A stretch of DNA of 64,000 nucleotides from Lepturacanthus savala (lineage: Eukaryota > Chordata > Actinopteri > Scombriformes > Trichiuridae): positions 17,603,092 through 17,667,091 of the forward strand of contig CM060466.1 of assembly GCA_030544235.1 (NCBI GenBank), given 5' to 3'. Within the stretch, counting starts at the first letter, position 1. Each line of letters starts with the position of its first letter. Positions 1 to 11,774 of this stretch are shown here, in pieces. Made by a program: the position numbers and the translations under genes. The notes under the pieces were generated by a model. That model saw only the letters and a list, made by a program, of their open reading frames with translations. It was not told where the DNA came from and ran no database searches.

Positions 1-1289
1 GATGGAAACTCCAGTGGCACCAGGACACTCTTCCACACAGAGGGAGCAATCAGGAACTACCCAGTTTTGTGCCAGCATCTGTTGTTACCCTTCATGCATC
101 AGGTTACAGGGGGATGCCAGTTTAGGCTATTGCAGCCAAGCTTTGTTTTTACAACGACAAGCATCACTAGCTCTTTCAGATCGAGAATGATAACATTTTA
201 GTTTTTTTTTTTTTTTGCTTTCCCTCTCCCTCACAAATAGGAGGAGAGAGGCATGTCTCATTGTCACAGTGTGCTGAACTGTTATGTTTCACACATGGCC
301 GCCACGGACATTCCCAGCGTTTGTTTGCGCACCACAGAGAGCAATCTCAAGGGCTTCCTCTTTGTGCACAGTGCTTGTCATGCCAGTGGTGTCACAGACA
401 TATCTCTCCTCCGGAGTGGCACTCCCGGCGGGCATCAGAGCGCATTCTGCCAGAGGAATTTCATCCTCCACAGCTCTGCATGAGGGAATGACAGCAGAAG
501 ACATTTGTTCTGTGGCGTCATAGTCTTCCCCCTTTTTTGTATTCATTTTTCTATTTGTTTTGTATTGGGAGGTATTTGTTTTCCCTGACCCACTCCATTC
601 TGAGTGTTCGGCCAGTGTGACGGGTGAGTCTTCTCTCTAATGCTGGCTGACACATGGAGAGCTGTTTCTTGTCTGTGACAGTACTTAACTTTTTTGTCTC
701 TGCTTCATCACAGCAGTAGGATTATTTATTTCCAGGCCTCATTCCCCTCCTTTGTTCCTTGCTGGATTGGTGTGGTGCATAACCTTTGTCTCTGCTTCAT
801 CACAGCAGGTTGATTCATGCCCAGCCTCCTTCCCTCACGCTGTGTCTGTGGGATTCTTTAGGGGGTCTCTGACGCGCCCTTACACATGATGCAATGGGAG
901 CAATTGAGTCTGTTTTGGTCAGAGGTATCAAATCTTTTTTGGTATCCATATTTTCCTTACATTGCAAAAAAGGTGAAAGTTGTTTTTTATATTTCTTATT
1001 ATTGTTATTATTCTGAAATAAGAGAAAAAGTCAAAAATAATAAAAACACAAAAATATTATATACCCTCCTTAATGACATTTGCCCCCGTTAAATTACTTT
1101 TATACTTTAAGTCATTTTGAAACCTGTACTTTTACACTTTTATTTGATTAAAAATCATGATTTGATAGTTTCTACAGAAGCTAAAACCATTACATTTTTA
1201 CTTACTTACTACCTGAGTCATGGATGTGAAGACTTTTGACACCTCCAATTTCAGTGTAGTATTTTATTTTTTATAGTTATTTAACATTT
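1..1289. other. Non-coding stretch, no gene seen
   Basis: No open reading frame here has recognisable content or splice-flanked exon structure. A 24-base direct repeat starting tttgtctctgcttcatcaca occurs near 693 and again near 784, so there is a small decayed local duplication about 91 bases long. Nothing else stands out. Confidence 0.6.
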
Positions 1290-1395
1290 ATTTATTAAAG
1301 GTAATAAACCCATTGAGATCAAGACCTCTGTTACAAGGGTGACATGCCAAGAGGTCAGCAGTGCATGTCACAAAACCTAATAAAATAAACAACTA
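1290..1395. repeat. Dispersed repeat fragment, copy A
   Basis: The stretch around cccattgagatcaagacctc, then ttacaagggtgacatgccaag, matches the pattern of a second divergent copy near 3205 (attgagattaaaacctcttc, then caagagaaacctagccaag). I recall this motif as a common interspersed repeat in fish genomes, probably the end of a retroelement, but I cannot name the family. It is followed by an AT-rich tract. Confidence 0.45.
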
Positions 1396-1510
1396 CATTA
1401 AATTAAATACCAAATTAAAACTAAAATGCAGCAGAAACGCACTGATGTTCAATATGCGCTAACATTTAAAACATAAGTTAAAATCAAGGGTTCAGTAATT
1501 TACAATAAAA

Positions 1511-1549
<39 letters not shown>

Positions 1550-3204
1550 ATACATATTAACAATTAAAACATAAAATATTGTAGCAATAAAAACAGGATG
1601 TTTAAAATGCAAAGTGTAGCAGGTGAAATAGTGAAAAGGTAAAATTTAAAAACACAGACACTATCTGATTGACTTTTTTTTTTCTGTTCAATAAAAGGAA
1701 GTGGAAAGTAGGAGGTGTGTTTGTGCTTGGGGACCCAGTGTGGCATTGACTATATGCTGCATCACCCTTAAACCACTAACAAAATCCTTAGAGGGAAAGC
1801 CCCTCTAAAATAGAAAGTTAGTTATATATCATAAGATTTTGTTCTCCAAATACTGTAAGTATAGGCCCAGTGTTCTAAGATCTGAGCCCCACACACTCAA
1901 TGAATGGCTGAAGAAAAAGCTGTGGGAGCAAAACAGCTGGTCTCAATGCTATTTATAAGTAAGGTTAGACTACCAGTGGAGTCCGCCCCCATAGGCGGAT
2001 GTGGACTTAAAGTTTTTAGTGCTGTATGGTTGCATGAGGGATAAACTGATAATGACAGCCTTAGACGGCTCCACCTTTACTCATAGAAACTGGAGTTACG
2101 ATATGTAACTAACATTTTATGTTCATCACTTTCAGCAGATGAATGTAAAAACAGCCTTGTAGTGTCATCCTCTGAACAGTAAAACTCATACATCTGAGTA
2201 AAGTAGAGTTCGACTTTAACTTTTAGTCTCTCGGGCAACGTATAATCTAACAACATAACTGAACTTGTCAGGGTCCATTTCAAAATATGGTAGTGGTGAA
2301 ATCCTTGTCTCTCCAAATTGGCAAGCGTTTACTTTGGCCTACAACCCCAGAACACAGTTCAGAATTAGTTATACTGTCTTTCATGTTTTAACATCTTGGC
2401 ATTTTGTACTTCCATTTATTATTCAGGATAAGTGAAATGTATTCCACCTATAATTTCTTACTATTAGCAGGCCATTTGTTGCAAACAGCTACTGAAAATC
2501 CAGTGTAAAGTGTTTTTGTTCATTACTGCTCCATTTAGAGTAATTTCTGTGGTTGCACTTTTCCTCCAATGAGACCACTGCTCTGTGTGAACAACTTTAC
2601 CTGTTGTTTAACTAATTCAGGTGATACACACCATTGTGTGTGTGTGTGTGTCCCCATTATGTTGCATTATGCTTTGAAACATTTCAGGGATTTCCCTTCA
2701 ACTCAAATAGAAAGTCTGTATATGTGGTTGTTCAACAAAAATCTTAGGTTAACTCAGTAATTATGTCCATTTGGTCCCCACTGGCATACCACTTGTTACA
2801 TAGCAGCAAATCAATGGGGAAAGCACTTTCCCATTAGCTGATAATCACATAGCAGCAGGTGGTGGAGATGCTGTGGTAAACTTGAATTCACATTTTGATG
2901 ACTTTTAAGTTGTTGAGAGAAACACTTGAGTACTTTTTCTATTTGGATTCAGCCACCACGAGGTGTGTGAAATATGTGTTTATTTGTATGTATTGGCATT
3001 TTGTTTATGTGCCCGACAGAGCAGTCGATTAAAGTCGGCATAAGCGACATGTGAAATTGAAATGGATTGGAGACCGCTAATCGGTGAAATCACGTAATTG
3101 CCCATAGTGCCGTCTCATTCCAGTTGGTATCCAGCCATGCGGTTATTTTAATTGTTTTCTGCTGAGGTTTTCAAATATTTGTCTGTGAGACTTCTGTTGC
3201 CCCG
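1396..3204. other. Non-coding stretch with short AT and GT microsatellites
   Basis: No gene recognised. It contains an AT dinucleotide tract at about 1516-1545 and a short GT tract near 2636-2651. The short reading frames have no recognisable domain. Confidence 0.55.
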
Positions 3205-3390
3205 CAGCCTTTATTTCACCAGCAAGTCATATTGAGATTAAAACCTCTTCTTCAAGAGAAACCTAGCCAAGACAGTGCCAAACACTAGCATCAGCACACT
3301 TAAGACAACAGCAAATCAAGCACAGCAACAATGGGTATGACTCGACACTGTGCAAAACAAAACACAACAGCAATGTCAAAGTACACTATA
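3205..3390. repeat. Dispersed repeat fragment, copy B
   Basis: It begins near ttatttcaccagcaagtcat and continues with attgagattaaaacctcttc and cctagccaagacagtgcc, aligning by eye with the fragment at 1290-1395. The downstream CA- and AA-rich part (aaacacaacagcaatgtc) is typical of this kind of repeat end. The family is not identified. Confidence 0.45.
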
Positions 3391-5780
3391 CATTAGACAC
3401 ATGGTGCAGCTGGAAGCATGTTTGTTAGTAAAAAAATGCCACTAGTAGTGATCACTTCCATTACTCTCAAGCTTGAAACCACTAAAAGAGATAAGAGTCT
3501 CAAGTTTGAGCTTGGCCTGTAGACCAATGAAGAATATGGACCATAAAAAAGGTTTTCTTTGCCCATTTCTGTTCTGATACACAGCACACACAGCTGCACT
3601 TACAACCTCAGGTTGTAAGTGCTCTTTTTTGTTTTTGTTTTTTTTTTTCAAATATGAAATATTCTGGTCGTTTGCCTAAAATTATTTTAAAAACCAAGAT
3701 GTACCAGTGTTATAACATACACTGAGTGAGGGAAGACCAACCTACACTGTATAAAATACAGTGATGGGTCATGAAGTTCGGTTTACTGATAATTCAAGGT
3801 AGAGTGATATGGCTAGTTGAGCTGGTGAATCTGTTATCACTATAATCAGTCTGGGACATAACAGAATGAAATAAATAATGGACGTAGGGTCAGCTATGTT
3901 GATGGATTTGTAGGGACTTGAGGAAATAATCTCTAGAGACCAAAACATGTTCTACCAGGCTGTAAACATGTGTATTTCTGCTGTAAAATCAGGCATTTTA
4001 ACATGGGGTCTATGGGGATTGACTCACTTCTGGAGACTCAAATGTCTCAAATGGCCATTTGAGGAACTGCAGTTTTGGGCACTTCAGGTTGGTTTAATTT
4101 TTCAGCCATAGAGTTTGCCTCTTGGCAGTTTCCCTTTTCTCCGAAATATGCATCTTGCCAAATGTTGATCTGGTGAGGTTGGACCAGACCATGACATTTG
4201 AGAATAATCCACAGACCTTGCTGTTGGCAGCTTTTATTGGACCTGCTTTTCACTGAAATAGCCTCATAAAAGGGAACAAAAAAAACATTTCTGTTAAGCT
4301 TGACATGTTTACTATGCTTGTAGGAATATATTTTATTAAGATGAAATGTGAAAGTAAAACAGAGGCATCTTCCACATTCCAATAATCCAAACTGTAATTG
4401 AATATATATAATTTTTTTTGGAACTCAATATTCTATAGTATTCCGCCATGAATAGCAAACAACAAAACATAGAAACAAGGACAACACACAACAGCACTAA
4501 GCTTGATACCTGATGGAGTGCTATGGGTCCATCACACCAATAAAAAATTATAAATGCCTCTGTGTGCAAATGTGCAATATGCAAAATGAACTTTGCCACA
4601 CTGGTTGATGTGTCATATTATTACACGCAGTCAATGATATAGTATATGCAGCCTTCCTCCATTTGAAAACCTAACTGCTGCAGGAACAAAAGACGTTTCT
4701 GTGGAGCATCTTAGTAACAGGAGCATTTGCAGGTTTCAGTCCAGCCTGAATGTTAATGAGTCACACCTACACAGGCCAATACAAAGCCCTACAGGGGAGG
4801 AAGCAACAACCACACATGTCCTCACAGATGTAAAGTGAGCCAGTTGAAAAAGGTGCACAACTCCCTCTTGATATGATACCGTCTTCTGAATATTATGTTT
4901 GATCATAGAGCAGCACTGGATTCACCCACTTCACTCCCATCAGTTTGTCAGAGAGCTTGTTAATGAGTGAGGTCCTCATTAGCAGATGCTTGTGTGCACA
5001 GTGTACAGAAAACACCGTCAAGTATTCAAACAGGAACATTTATTTTAGTCTCATTAAGTCAATGTCCAAGTCTGTTATCTAAAATATAATTATACTGTTG
5101 GCGATTAGAAAATTAGGTAATCAGATCAAGTAATAAAAACATAAAGCATTAGACTTTTATAAATGTTCAAACAAATCCACAGAGATGCAGGTTTAATACA
5201 ACTTCAAGTCCTGCTTGTCCTGCATTTCTAACACCTTTTTAATTGCATTATTTGAGATTGCTTGGAGAACAGCTTCACGTAAAATAAAATTGACCTGCCA
5301 TCCACTTATTTTAAGAAAAAAATATATTTTTAAACTACATGCCAGGGGAATAACTACATGCCAGTGATAATATTTTTAAACATGCTTGCCTCACTCCCGA
5401 GTATTACTTGATTTGTATGTAGAGGTCCAAATGCCTAAAACTCACTAAATAACCTCCGAGGCGTATCAGCCCACACACTTATTTCTTCTTCTATCAGCAC
5501 TCAAGTCTATTATATGTATTTTTATTACTGAAAGGTCTCAGCATAGCAGTGAGGCAAGTGCATACAGCTATAGCAATATACTGTTTATGTACTGTGTCAA
5601 TACTGGTTAAAGTGTATAAGTATGTAATATAATGTCATGTAGCAGCATCAAAAACAGACCTTGTAGAAACCGAATATAATATTTTTAAAATATGCTTTAG
5701 TTAGATTATTATCATTATTCCCTTAGATGAGCATTTTTATCTACGCAGGGAGTAGGCCTCGCTCAGAGAAGACCGCAATG
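3391..5780. other. Non-coding stretch, no gene seen
   Basis: I see no exon structure, RNA gene or clear mobile element here. The longest reading frames (up to about 111 codons, minus strand) have no recognisable content and occur at the length expected by chance. Confidence 0.55.
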
Positions 5781-5945
5781 ATGCATCTCCATGTTTCTAC
5801 AGTAGCCCAGAATGGACAAAACAATGGCTCTAGAGATGGCCTTTTGTGTTTATCTAAGCCACCTCAGATTCCCCTATGCTCTTGTACTCAGTTGGTTGCA
5901 ATCTGCCATCCCACCAGATGCCACCATAAACTACACACTGTTCAT
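5781..5945. repeat. Interspersed repeat of a teleost type
   Basis: The string catgtttctacagtagccca, followed by ggctctagagatggcctttt, ggttgcaatctgccat and agatgccaccataaactaca, fits a repeat I recognise in many fish genomes. The class is unknown to me. The apparent 73-codon reading frame across it is incidental to the repeat. Confidence 0.45.
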
Positions 5946-6011
5946 TAGAAATCAGCTAACACAGTTATAATGCATTGATTTTAATCACTGATAGCTAGTC
6001 TGGTGGCATAT

Positions 6012-6013
<2 letters not shown>

Positions 6014-6101
<88 letters not shown>
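6014..6101. repeat. Compound (CA)n(TA)n microsatellite
   Basis: A run of about 24 CA units is followed directly by about 20 TA units with one phase shift near 6081. Confidence 0.95.
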
Positions 6102-6379
6102 CTGTATGTACTTAGCAAATCCACAAGCACGAAACTCTGGTTCATCATACCCCCTGCTGCTTTTTTGTTTGTTTGAGAATAGGCTATGATTTATTATTGT
6201 TGCTTCTCATCACATATGGGAGGCAATGCATCAAAACAGAAAACAGTGGGCCTCTGCAGGACACCCCTCAATATAGATTTCATGACTGAATAAAAGACAA
6301 AACTCTGACTTTACTTTTTGACCTAATAACATCAAGCTGGTGTCTCATTCTACCTAACATCCCTCTGGACGCACTCACC

Positions 6380-6940
6380 CGGAGCCTAATTTATAAAACC
6401 TTGGAGATGATTTGCATTAGAAGGTGGTGTACGCAAGAAAAGAAGAAAGTGCTGAAGCGCAAAGTTATTCAGATTAATAACACCATTTATAAATCACAAT
6501 TGATCACATTCCTTATTGAAATGTGTAAGCATGTATCAGCTTCTTCATATGCCTTTCTCTTATACTTCCACATAAACGGTCAATGTGTTTCTTTCACACC
6601 AATCAGCCTCTCTCTCTTGAAACGCCTGACCAATCAGTGTCAAACAGCGTCTCCTCAGCCAAAATCCTGCCAACCGCATCATCCTGACATCATATTTAAC
6701 GTGTGATATGAAGTGACATCAAATGTGTGAAAGGCTCATTCCACAGCCTTGTTTCAATTCAACAGCTCACCATCTGCGTTGTTAATTTCCCCTGCTGTCT
6801 CCAAATGTGCATACTTAAGGGTCAAAATAACCTTGAAGGATGAAGTTTCCTTTTATTCTTTTTTATAAATTCCAAATTTTGGTTAGAAAGTGGCATACGC
6901 TTTCTTTTGTGAGAATGCAGTGATTATAAATGAGGCCCCT
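6380..6940. mobile_element. MITE-like element with terminal inverted repeats
   Basis: The left end reads ggagcctaatttataa. The reverse complement of the right end reads aggggcctcatttataa, so the ends form an imperfect inverted repeat. Subterminal sequence is also inverted (gtgtacgcaagaaaag against the complement of cttttgtgagaatgc, loosely). At about 560 bases with no transposase reading frame, it looks non-autonomous. I could not find clear target-site duplications. Two CCAAT-like motifs (ccaatcag) near 6599 and 6630 lie inside it. Confidence 0.55.
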
Positions 6941-7974
6941 GGTCCGCAAGGGTAAACTGTGACACCTGCAAAGGAAACTCATTTCAACCGCTTGTATCTG
7001 CAATCTCATTTCTTTGGTCAACACTTGGTTCATTTTAGGGGCCCAACGTGGACTGAGTAGTAAGTCGAGTGCTCTGTCTGAAGGCAAAGCTCTATGAATT
7101 ATCACTTCAATGACTTTTTTATTGGTCCTCTCTTATTGTGTTTTTCCTTCAAAACCCATTTGACCCTATTCATTTTGTTCTAATACAGTGCTTTTATAGT
7201 GCATTTCCTTTTATAGTGGATTCCTCATCAGCTGCATTACATTGGTATCTATTTTTGCACTTTCTTCATATTGTACATACAGTTCTGCCAGTGGCATAGG
7301 GCTCTTATGGTTAGGGCTTGTGTGTGACTGTTTGTTTTATTTGTGACTTTTGTGTGAGCCAAGGGGTGTATTTATGGTCCACAGAAGTAGTTCCTGACAA
7401 AAATGTGCCGACCACATCTGAAAGCAGAAGAGTTTACACCTGTTCTGAGTAGCTACACTCAGAGGAGGAAAATAAACCTCCTGTCAAACCTTCTCCTGGC
7501 TGCATCTCACTGCCTCAGCAAACTGTAATATAGCTCCAATATCATTTTGCATGTATTTTTGTCATAATGAACTGCACAAATAGGCATATTATCACAGTGT
7601 TGGATAGTCTCTCTTCAAGGGCATTTGTGGCTATACACTGAAAAGGGAATTTTTAGACACTGTTAGCCATCTGCAAACACATCTTTGCAGGCAATGATGC
7701 CACATTCTGATAGATACTATTTATTTTCATGGAAGAAGATAAAAGTTGCAGTGCAATGAAAAGTTGAAATATGTTGAACTACTGAGGACACACCTGTTAG
7801 ACTGCAGTGGACCATCCATGAGTGACAAGAGTTATGGGAAAATATGAATTACTGCCTACTTCTTCAATTTCGGTCCAATGCTGCCACACCCAGCTCATAA
7901 TGTATTGCAAGTATTTGCTCACTTGTGCATTCAAATATGTATATAAAGAGCCATTGTTATTTTTTTTTAAAGTA
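6941..7974. other. Non-coding stretch, no gene seen
   Basis: Nothing recognisable is seen on either strand. Confidence 0.5.
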
Positions 7975-8752
7975 TAAAGTGTGTCTTATACTCGGGAGCG
8001 ACTTATGTGTGAAATTATTAGCACATTATTACCGGTATATCATTTCACGTTATTTTCACACTAAACTGCAATAGGGCGCTCTAGGCTTGTGTTGATAATT
8101 TTAACATTGGCGGTAACTTTTAAAAACAATTGAGAAGGGCTTAACAAAAATGTACCGAAAAGAAAATCATATTCTGCAGAATACAAGCTGCAAGTAGTAA
8201 AATATGCAGCCGAAAACGGTAATTGAGCAGCAGAAAGAAAGTTTGAAGTTAGCGAGAAACTTGTAAGGCTGGAATAATTGGAAATGCAACCAATGATGAG
8301 TCTGACGTAAGCAATGTAAGAGGAAGCGCCACATCTTCTACCTCTGGAGTAAGCAGAGTTGATGAAAAGTGACACAGAGAATGAAGATTTCATTAGATTT
8401 TAGTTACTGGATATTTGGAGTGACACGGATGGTTTTGGTAAACTTCTTAGCATGTTATTTATGCTATAGGTATCGGAATAACTCTTAATGTGTTATGTTA
8501 ACATACCAGGCACTTTCTCAGTTGTGTCATGTAACGTAAGCATACCGTACAGCCTGTTGTTGCCTCTATTCTATTTTTGTTTTAAATTGTTTGTCATTTA
8601 AATTTTAAATGACATGTCTGTTCTTGGTGTTGGATTTTATCAAATAAATTTCCCCAAAAATGTGACTTATATATGTTTTTTCCTTCTTTATTATGCATTT
8701 TATGGCTGGTGCGACTTGTACTCCGGAGCGACTTATAGTAAAATACGGTACT
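7975..8752 (+). mobile_element. Decayed DNA transposon, pogo/Tigger-like
   Basis: The stretch is bounded by related end sequences: cttatactcgggagcgactt near 7986 and gcgacttgtactccggagcg near 8711, the latter followed by acttatagtaaaatacggta. Ends of this type (gcgacttatag ... aaaatacggta) are known to me from abundant vertebrate DNA transposons. Between them lies a broken coding fragment at 8152-8280. The element is short and decayed. The superfamily assignment is inference from the coding fragment. Confidence 0.55.
8152..8280 (+). pseudogene. Fragment of a transposase N-terminal DNA-binding domain
   Basis: Frame-by-frame reading gives PKRKSYSAEYKLQVVKYA, then AENGN, a stop, AAERKFEVSEKLVR, and a further stop. 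The pattern of a basic start, SYSAEYKLQVVKYA, and a second helix AAERKFEVSEKLVR resembles the helix-turn-helix at the N-terminus of pogo/CENP-B-type transposases. At least two in-frame stops break it, and only about 43 codons remain of a protein normally several hundred residues long. It is a relic inside the element at 7975-8752 and encodes nothing functional. Confidence 0.55.
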
Positions 8753-11174
8753 TGACTTTCCCATTACCTTCAAAGAGAAAGTCTGTTTAAACTTTTGATT
8801 GGTATGGTACATCAGTGAAATTGTCTTAAGGGCATTTTCACACATATTGTGTTTGGTTTGGTTAACTCCAACTCTGATTTATTTACCCATTTTGGTGCAG
8901 TTCAATTGGACATGGGTGAAAGTAGCAATCACACTTTGATGCAGACAAAATAACTCCTAAAAAAGCTCTTGGTTATGAATTACGAAGGGACTCTGGAGCA
9001 GTACCTTTGTGCTGGAAACTTCTATATAGAGATTTGTTTGGAGGAATATACACGTTATACGTATAATATAGTATTACTCAAAATGTGTTTTCTGCTCCTC
9101 TAATGGATATATAAGAATATTCTTTTCTGTACATTACTTCTAGGAGATTACTGGTTTTCCTGCACAAGAATTCTGACCAACTGGAGAGCAGTTCAGAAAC
9201 TGGTATTTGAAAATGCCCTGAAATTACATTTCTTAATACATGACTCCAAAAACACATAATTTCTACACATTTGAGCCTCTTTGTTTTTAGTGGCAACACA
9301 CTATATGTATCAACTGTATGTGTGGATACCTAAATGCTTGTAAGTGGGCTCATATGGTTATGGTGGACTGTAATCCAGATTATTAATCTTAGTTTTGAAT
9401 GGTTGTTTTTGATGTAGCTGCACTTTCACACACATCCTAAGGATGTACCGTCATGAGTAAGCAATTTAGTGAGTGGATAAATGTACAAGTTTCTCTGTTT
9501 TAATGTGAATGTGACCTTGTGCATGGAGTGTGTGCAGGCAGGTGAGCCCTTGAAGGGTGGCTGAATAAATAGATGCATGGGTGACTGATGAATCGTAAAT
9601 ATGGAAAATGACAGAGATACATGAAGATTTAATAGGCTACTGAGATGGATGGATAAACAGATGTTTAGCTCACCCCAGGGGTGACAGATATATGGATGGA
9701 TGGAAGGACAGTTAGTGCAGAGGCATATGGAAATAAATACACCAGACCTTGTGTTCAGTCAAATAATACAAATGCTCTCCCGCCTTTTGGTGAATGGAAA
9801 GACTAAACTGACGAGAAATGCAAGAAAGTGAGGAGCAAAGAGACATGCATGAGGGAACAATGTGTTAAAAGAGATGAAAAGCTCAGGCAAAGGGTAAAAG
9901 AGGGAGAGAACAGGATGAGACAGATGATAAAGGAAGACAATCCAGGCCAGTAATTGGATGTGAAACAGACTGATTTGTTTGTTTGTAGGGGAATGTTTTC
10001 TGTGCAGTAGAAAGTAAGGTAAGGTAAAACTGTTAAGTCAATTAAATTTAAACTTCATTGTATTTTGCCACAGGATAAAAACACAAGCAAAAAACAGTTC
10101 ATAAAATTATATAAGCACAGGAAAAGATGCCAAGTCATTGAAACATTCATAGGACTTCTTAAAAATCAATAGCATGAACACAGGCATCTTTAACTATCCT
10201 CTAATGAATAAATTAATAAAGCCAATTGAGTTAATGGCACTGGAAACAAATGAGTTCCTTGAATTTTGGCAGTCTGAATGTCTGAACCTTTGTGCCAGAC
10301 AAACTCAAATCCTGAAACAATACTGTCTCCAATTTTTTATTATAAAATCATCAACGATGCAACCCATCAGGATTTAGGGCTCAGATTATGTGGTAAAAGG
10401 AGTTGACTTGACACAAAGCAGACAAAAGAGTGGTTAAGTGTTTATAAGATCTTTTTTTATTATAAAATTAAAATTATCCTTCACATTATCCTTCCACATG
10501 TTCAGAAAGTCTCTCCTTGTGTGGAATTTCACTGAATTGTACACACAACAGATATTTTAATAGCCGCCATGTGGGAAATCCGACCATAGAGATGATCAAA
10601 CTGTAAGAAAAACAGTCATCGATTTGACCTTAAACTTACAGACGCAGGCACAGGTTTAATTCATACAGTGTCTACCCATCTTTAAAGGAACCAAGAGTCA
10701 TAGAAGTCTGTGGAGTAGACAGGCAGAGAAAAGGAAGGGGAGTAATAGACAATATGAAATGACTGCTGAGTTCTGGCTGTGCAGAACATTAATGTTAGAG
10801 AAAGGTAAGCAGGAGAATAAGAACAAGAGTTTGAAGGATGAAGAAGAACACCGCCTCTTATCTCTCCCAATTTATATTTGTGCAAAATGAATGCAATGTT
10901 CCAGGCGTGACTGGGGGGGGAAATGGAGTGCAGCGAGTGGTATCTGAAAGTATGGCATGCTTATTTTTTTACCTAGAATCTATAATGCCACTATTTTTCA
11001 TTGCTGCGGTTTGATTTTATTGATTTTAATTGGGGAAAATATGGCAATTTTAAAGCATTTCAATTAGTAAGCATCACAGGATGCACGTTTCCGTTGCAGG
11101 CGGATTGTGTGATACGGTGTGACAGGATAGTTTTGAGAAGAAAACAGTGCCTTATGTGCTCAAACATTGTCATT

Positions 11175-11176
<2 letters not shown>
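8753..11176. other. Non-coding stretch, no gene seen
   Basis: It contains a degenerate GATG-rich patch at about 9560-9710 and a purine-rich stretch at about 9780-9990. No exon, RNA gene or clear element was recognised. Confidence 0.55.

Positions 11177-11216
<40 letters not shown>
11177..11216. repeat. (GT)n microsatellite
   Basis: About 20 uninterrupted GT units. Reading frames through it yield only alternating Val-Cys and are spurious. Confidence 0.95.
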
Positions 11217-11221
<5 letters not shown>

Positions 11222-11674
11222 TTATGTATCTCCAATAATGTGGAAAGGTTTGCGCACACACACCCTCACATCTCCTTTTATAATAAGCTCAATACAAGGA
11301 CACAGAGTGTCATTAATTCTTCTCTCCCCTCCATGTCCAGCTATTTGTGAAAGTACAGTATTACAGGGTCACTGTGTGGTTAGATGTCAGAATTGTTGTA
11401 TTGGCATGCGATGCCAAGCATAAGTGCATCTGAAGTTCAGCCGTCATATCCTATTATTCTGCAGGGAGAGAGCAGTCCTGAGTAAAATTCTGCAGGGTTT
11501 CAGCATTTTGCTTTGATCTGTATCCTTTTTTTTCCATTTACCTTCATGGATCCATGGAGTCCTGGCCAGAGACCCTTGTTTTTTTGCTTGCTTCCCATAT
11601 ACCTACCATGCATTTTAAGATGATTTAAGAAGATTTAAGATGTTTTGAATGTATAGGGGATATATGACTATATG

Positions 11675-11675
<1 letters not shown>

Positions 11676-11745
<70 letters not shown>

Positions 11746-11774
11746 GTGTGGGTGTGTGTGTGTGTGTGTGTGTG
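11676..11774. repeat. Compound (CA)n(TA)n(TG)n microsatellite
   Basis: A run of CA units passes into TA units and then TG units (with one gtgggtg interruption). Because CA and TG are complementary, the whole tract is close to a perfect inverted repeat. Confidence 0.95.

Noticed and set aside
6590..6640. Twin CCAAT boxes as a gene promoter
   Set aside because: They lie inside a MITE-like element, with no gene recognised downstream.
11001..11423. 140-codon reading frame
   Set aside because: It is stretched by a GT microsatellite that reads Val-Cys; no domain, splice or start evidence.
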